From Scatophagus argus (lineage: Eukaryota > Chordata > Actinopteri > Scatophagidae): DNA of 64,000 nucleotides. The notes below the pieces were generated by a model that was given only the letters and a program-made list of their open reading frames with translations, was not told the DNA's origin and ran no database searches. Location of the stretch: positions 17,232,001 through 17,296,000 of the forward strand of contig NC_058501.1 in NCBI RefSeq assembly GCF_020382885.2. Reading direction: 5' to 3'. Each line of letters starts with the position of its first letter. Position 1 is the stretch's first letter. The position numbers were made by a program, and so were the translations under genes. Shown one piece after another: positions 63,399 through 64,000 of the stretch.

Positions 63399-64000
63399 GT
63401 GAGATATGTTTTATCTTGTAGCAGTAAATCGGCGGGTGTTGGACTCGCAGACCTATTAATATTCGCCTTTCTCTGCTACAGAAATACAATATCCCCACCA
63501 GTCACCGCATTGTTTTCCTTTCATGCTGCCTGCAGTATCTCCTCTGTGTCGAATCGCTAAATTCAATATTTAGTTCAGTATTCAACTCCTAAAGTCCAGA
63601 TGTCCTCAATACATCCACACAGCAGACAGTGCTGAGATATTGATGCCTACATAACGACAGAGTGAAGCGCAGGCACTTAAATCCTCTCACAGGTAGAAAG
63701 CAAAAGATGTTAAAATAGACTTTGCGTGGGTGGAATATTGTTGGATCTCTGCAGAAACATCGAAGCATCTGTTTTGTTTAATATAGAACCGTTTTGTTCC
63801 CAGCTGCTCGTAGATTCCCTAAATTCTTCTGTGTCGTTACTGTGTCCATTGACTGGCTGATGAGAGAGCTGGTGTGAGCAGCTGAGGTGGACCCTGTTTC
63901 AGTGTGACTCTGCAGAATCGTCCAGGACTTGGAGGGGGTTTTTGAAGAGAATGAGCAGCTCCTTTATTTTTCTGTTGTTTTTTTTTTTGGGTAGGGGGGG
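63399..64000 (+). other. clstn3: Start of clstn3 intron after coding exon 4
   Basis: Begins with a gtgaga donor and contains no further clstn3 exon within the window. It ends in T10 and G7 tracts. Confidence 0.6.

Overview
The window is nuclear DNA from a ray-finned fish, most likely a percomorph teleost. Genes are split by GT-AG introns. Proteins match vertebrate families almost residue for residue. The spacers carry CA/GA/AT microsatellites and short interspersed repeats typical of teleosts, including LINE 3' tails, a Tc1 remnant and A/T-rich 'ATTAATCGATTAAT'-type repeats. No bacterial, viral or CRISPR feature was seen.

Layout: a cdc42 gene runs off the left edge (minus, 274-834). It is followed by mlf2 (plus, 3443-7357), eno2 (plus, 10077-13709) and atn1 (plus, 18302-27016). 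About 7 kb of spacer with decayed repeats comes next, then an unnamed three-finger C2H2 gene (minus, 34419-35380), a Tc1-like transposase remnant (about 35600-35945) and tpi1b (minus, 38084-41378). lpcat3 (plus, 43365-55257) and the first four coding exons of clstn3 (plus, 58576-63398, running off the right edge) complete the window. Exon boundaries were read by hand. In every complete gene the exons sum to a whole number of codons: mlf2 247 aa, eno2 434 aa, atn1 1746 aa, zinc finger 284 aa, tpi1b 247 aa, lpcat3 464 aa.

mlf2, eno2, atn1, tpi1, lpcat3 and clstn3 all lie in human 12p13, so this is the fish version of that block. cdc42 does not fit: human CDC42 lies at 1p36, beside the paralogues ENO1, RERE and CLSTN1. 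This suggests that the fish block kept a cdc42 copy from the early vertebrate genome duplications. The genes do not form one pathway, though two are glycolytic (eno2, tpi1b) and two have neuronal family members (eno2, clstn3).

The points most worth a second look are: the eno2 exon that is 202 nt in other vertebrates is split 77+125 by an extra intron; atn1 is much longer than human ATN1, lacks a long polyglutamine tract and carries a long His-Ala dipeptide array; and several repeat copies are nested or shared. I found no convincing undescribed multi-gene system.
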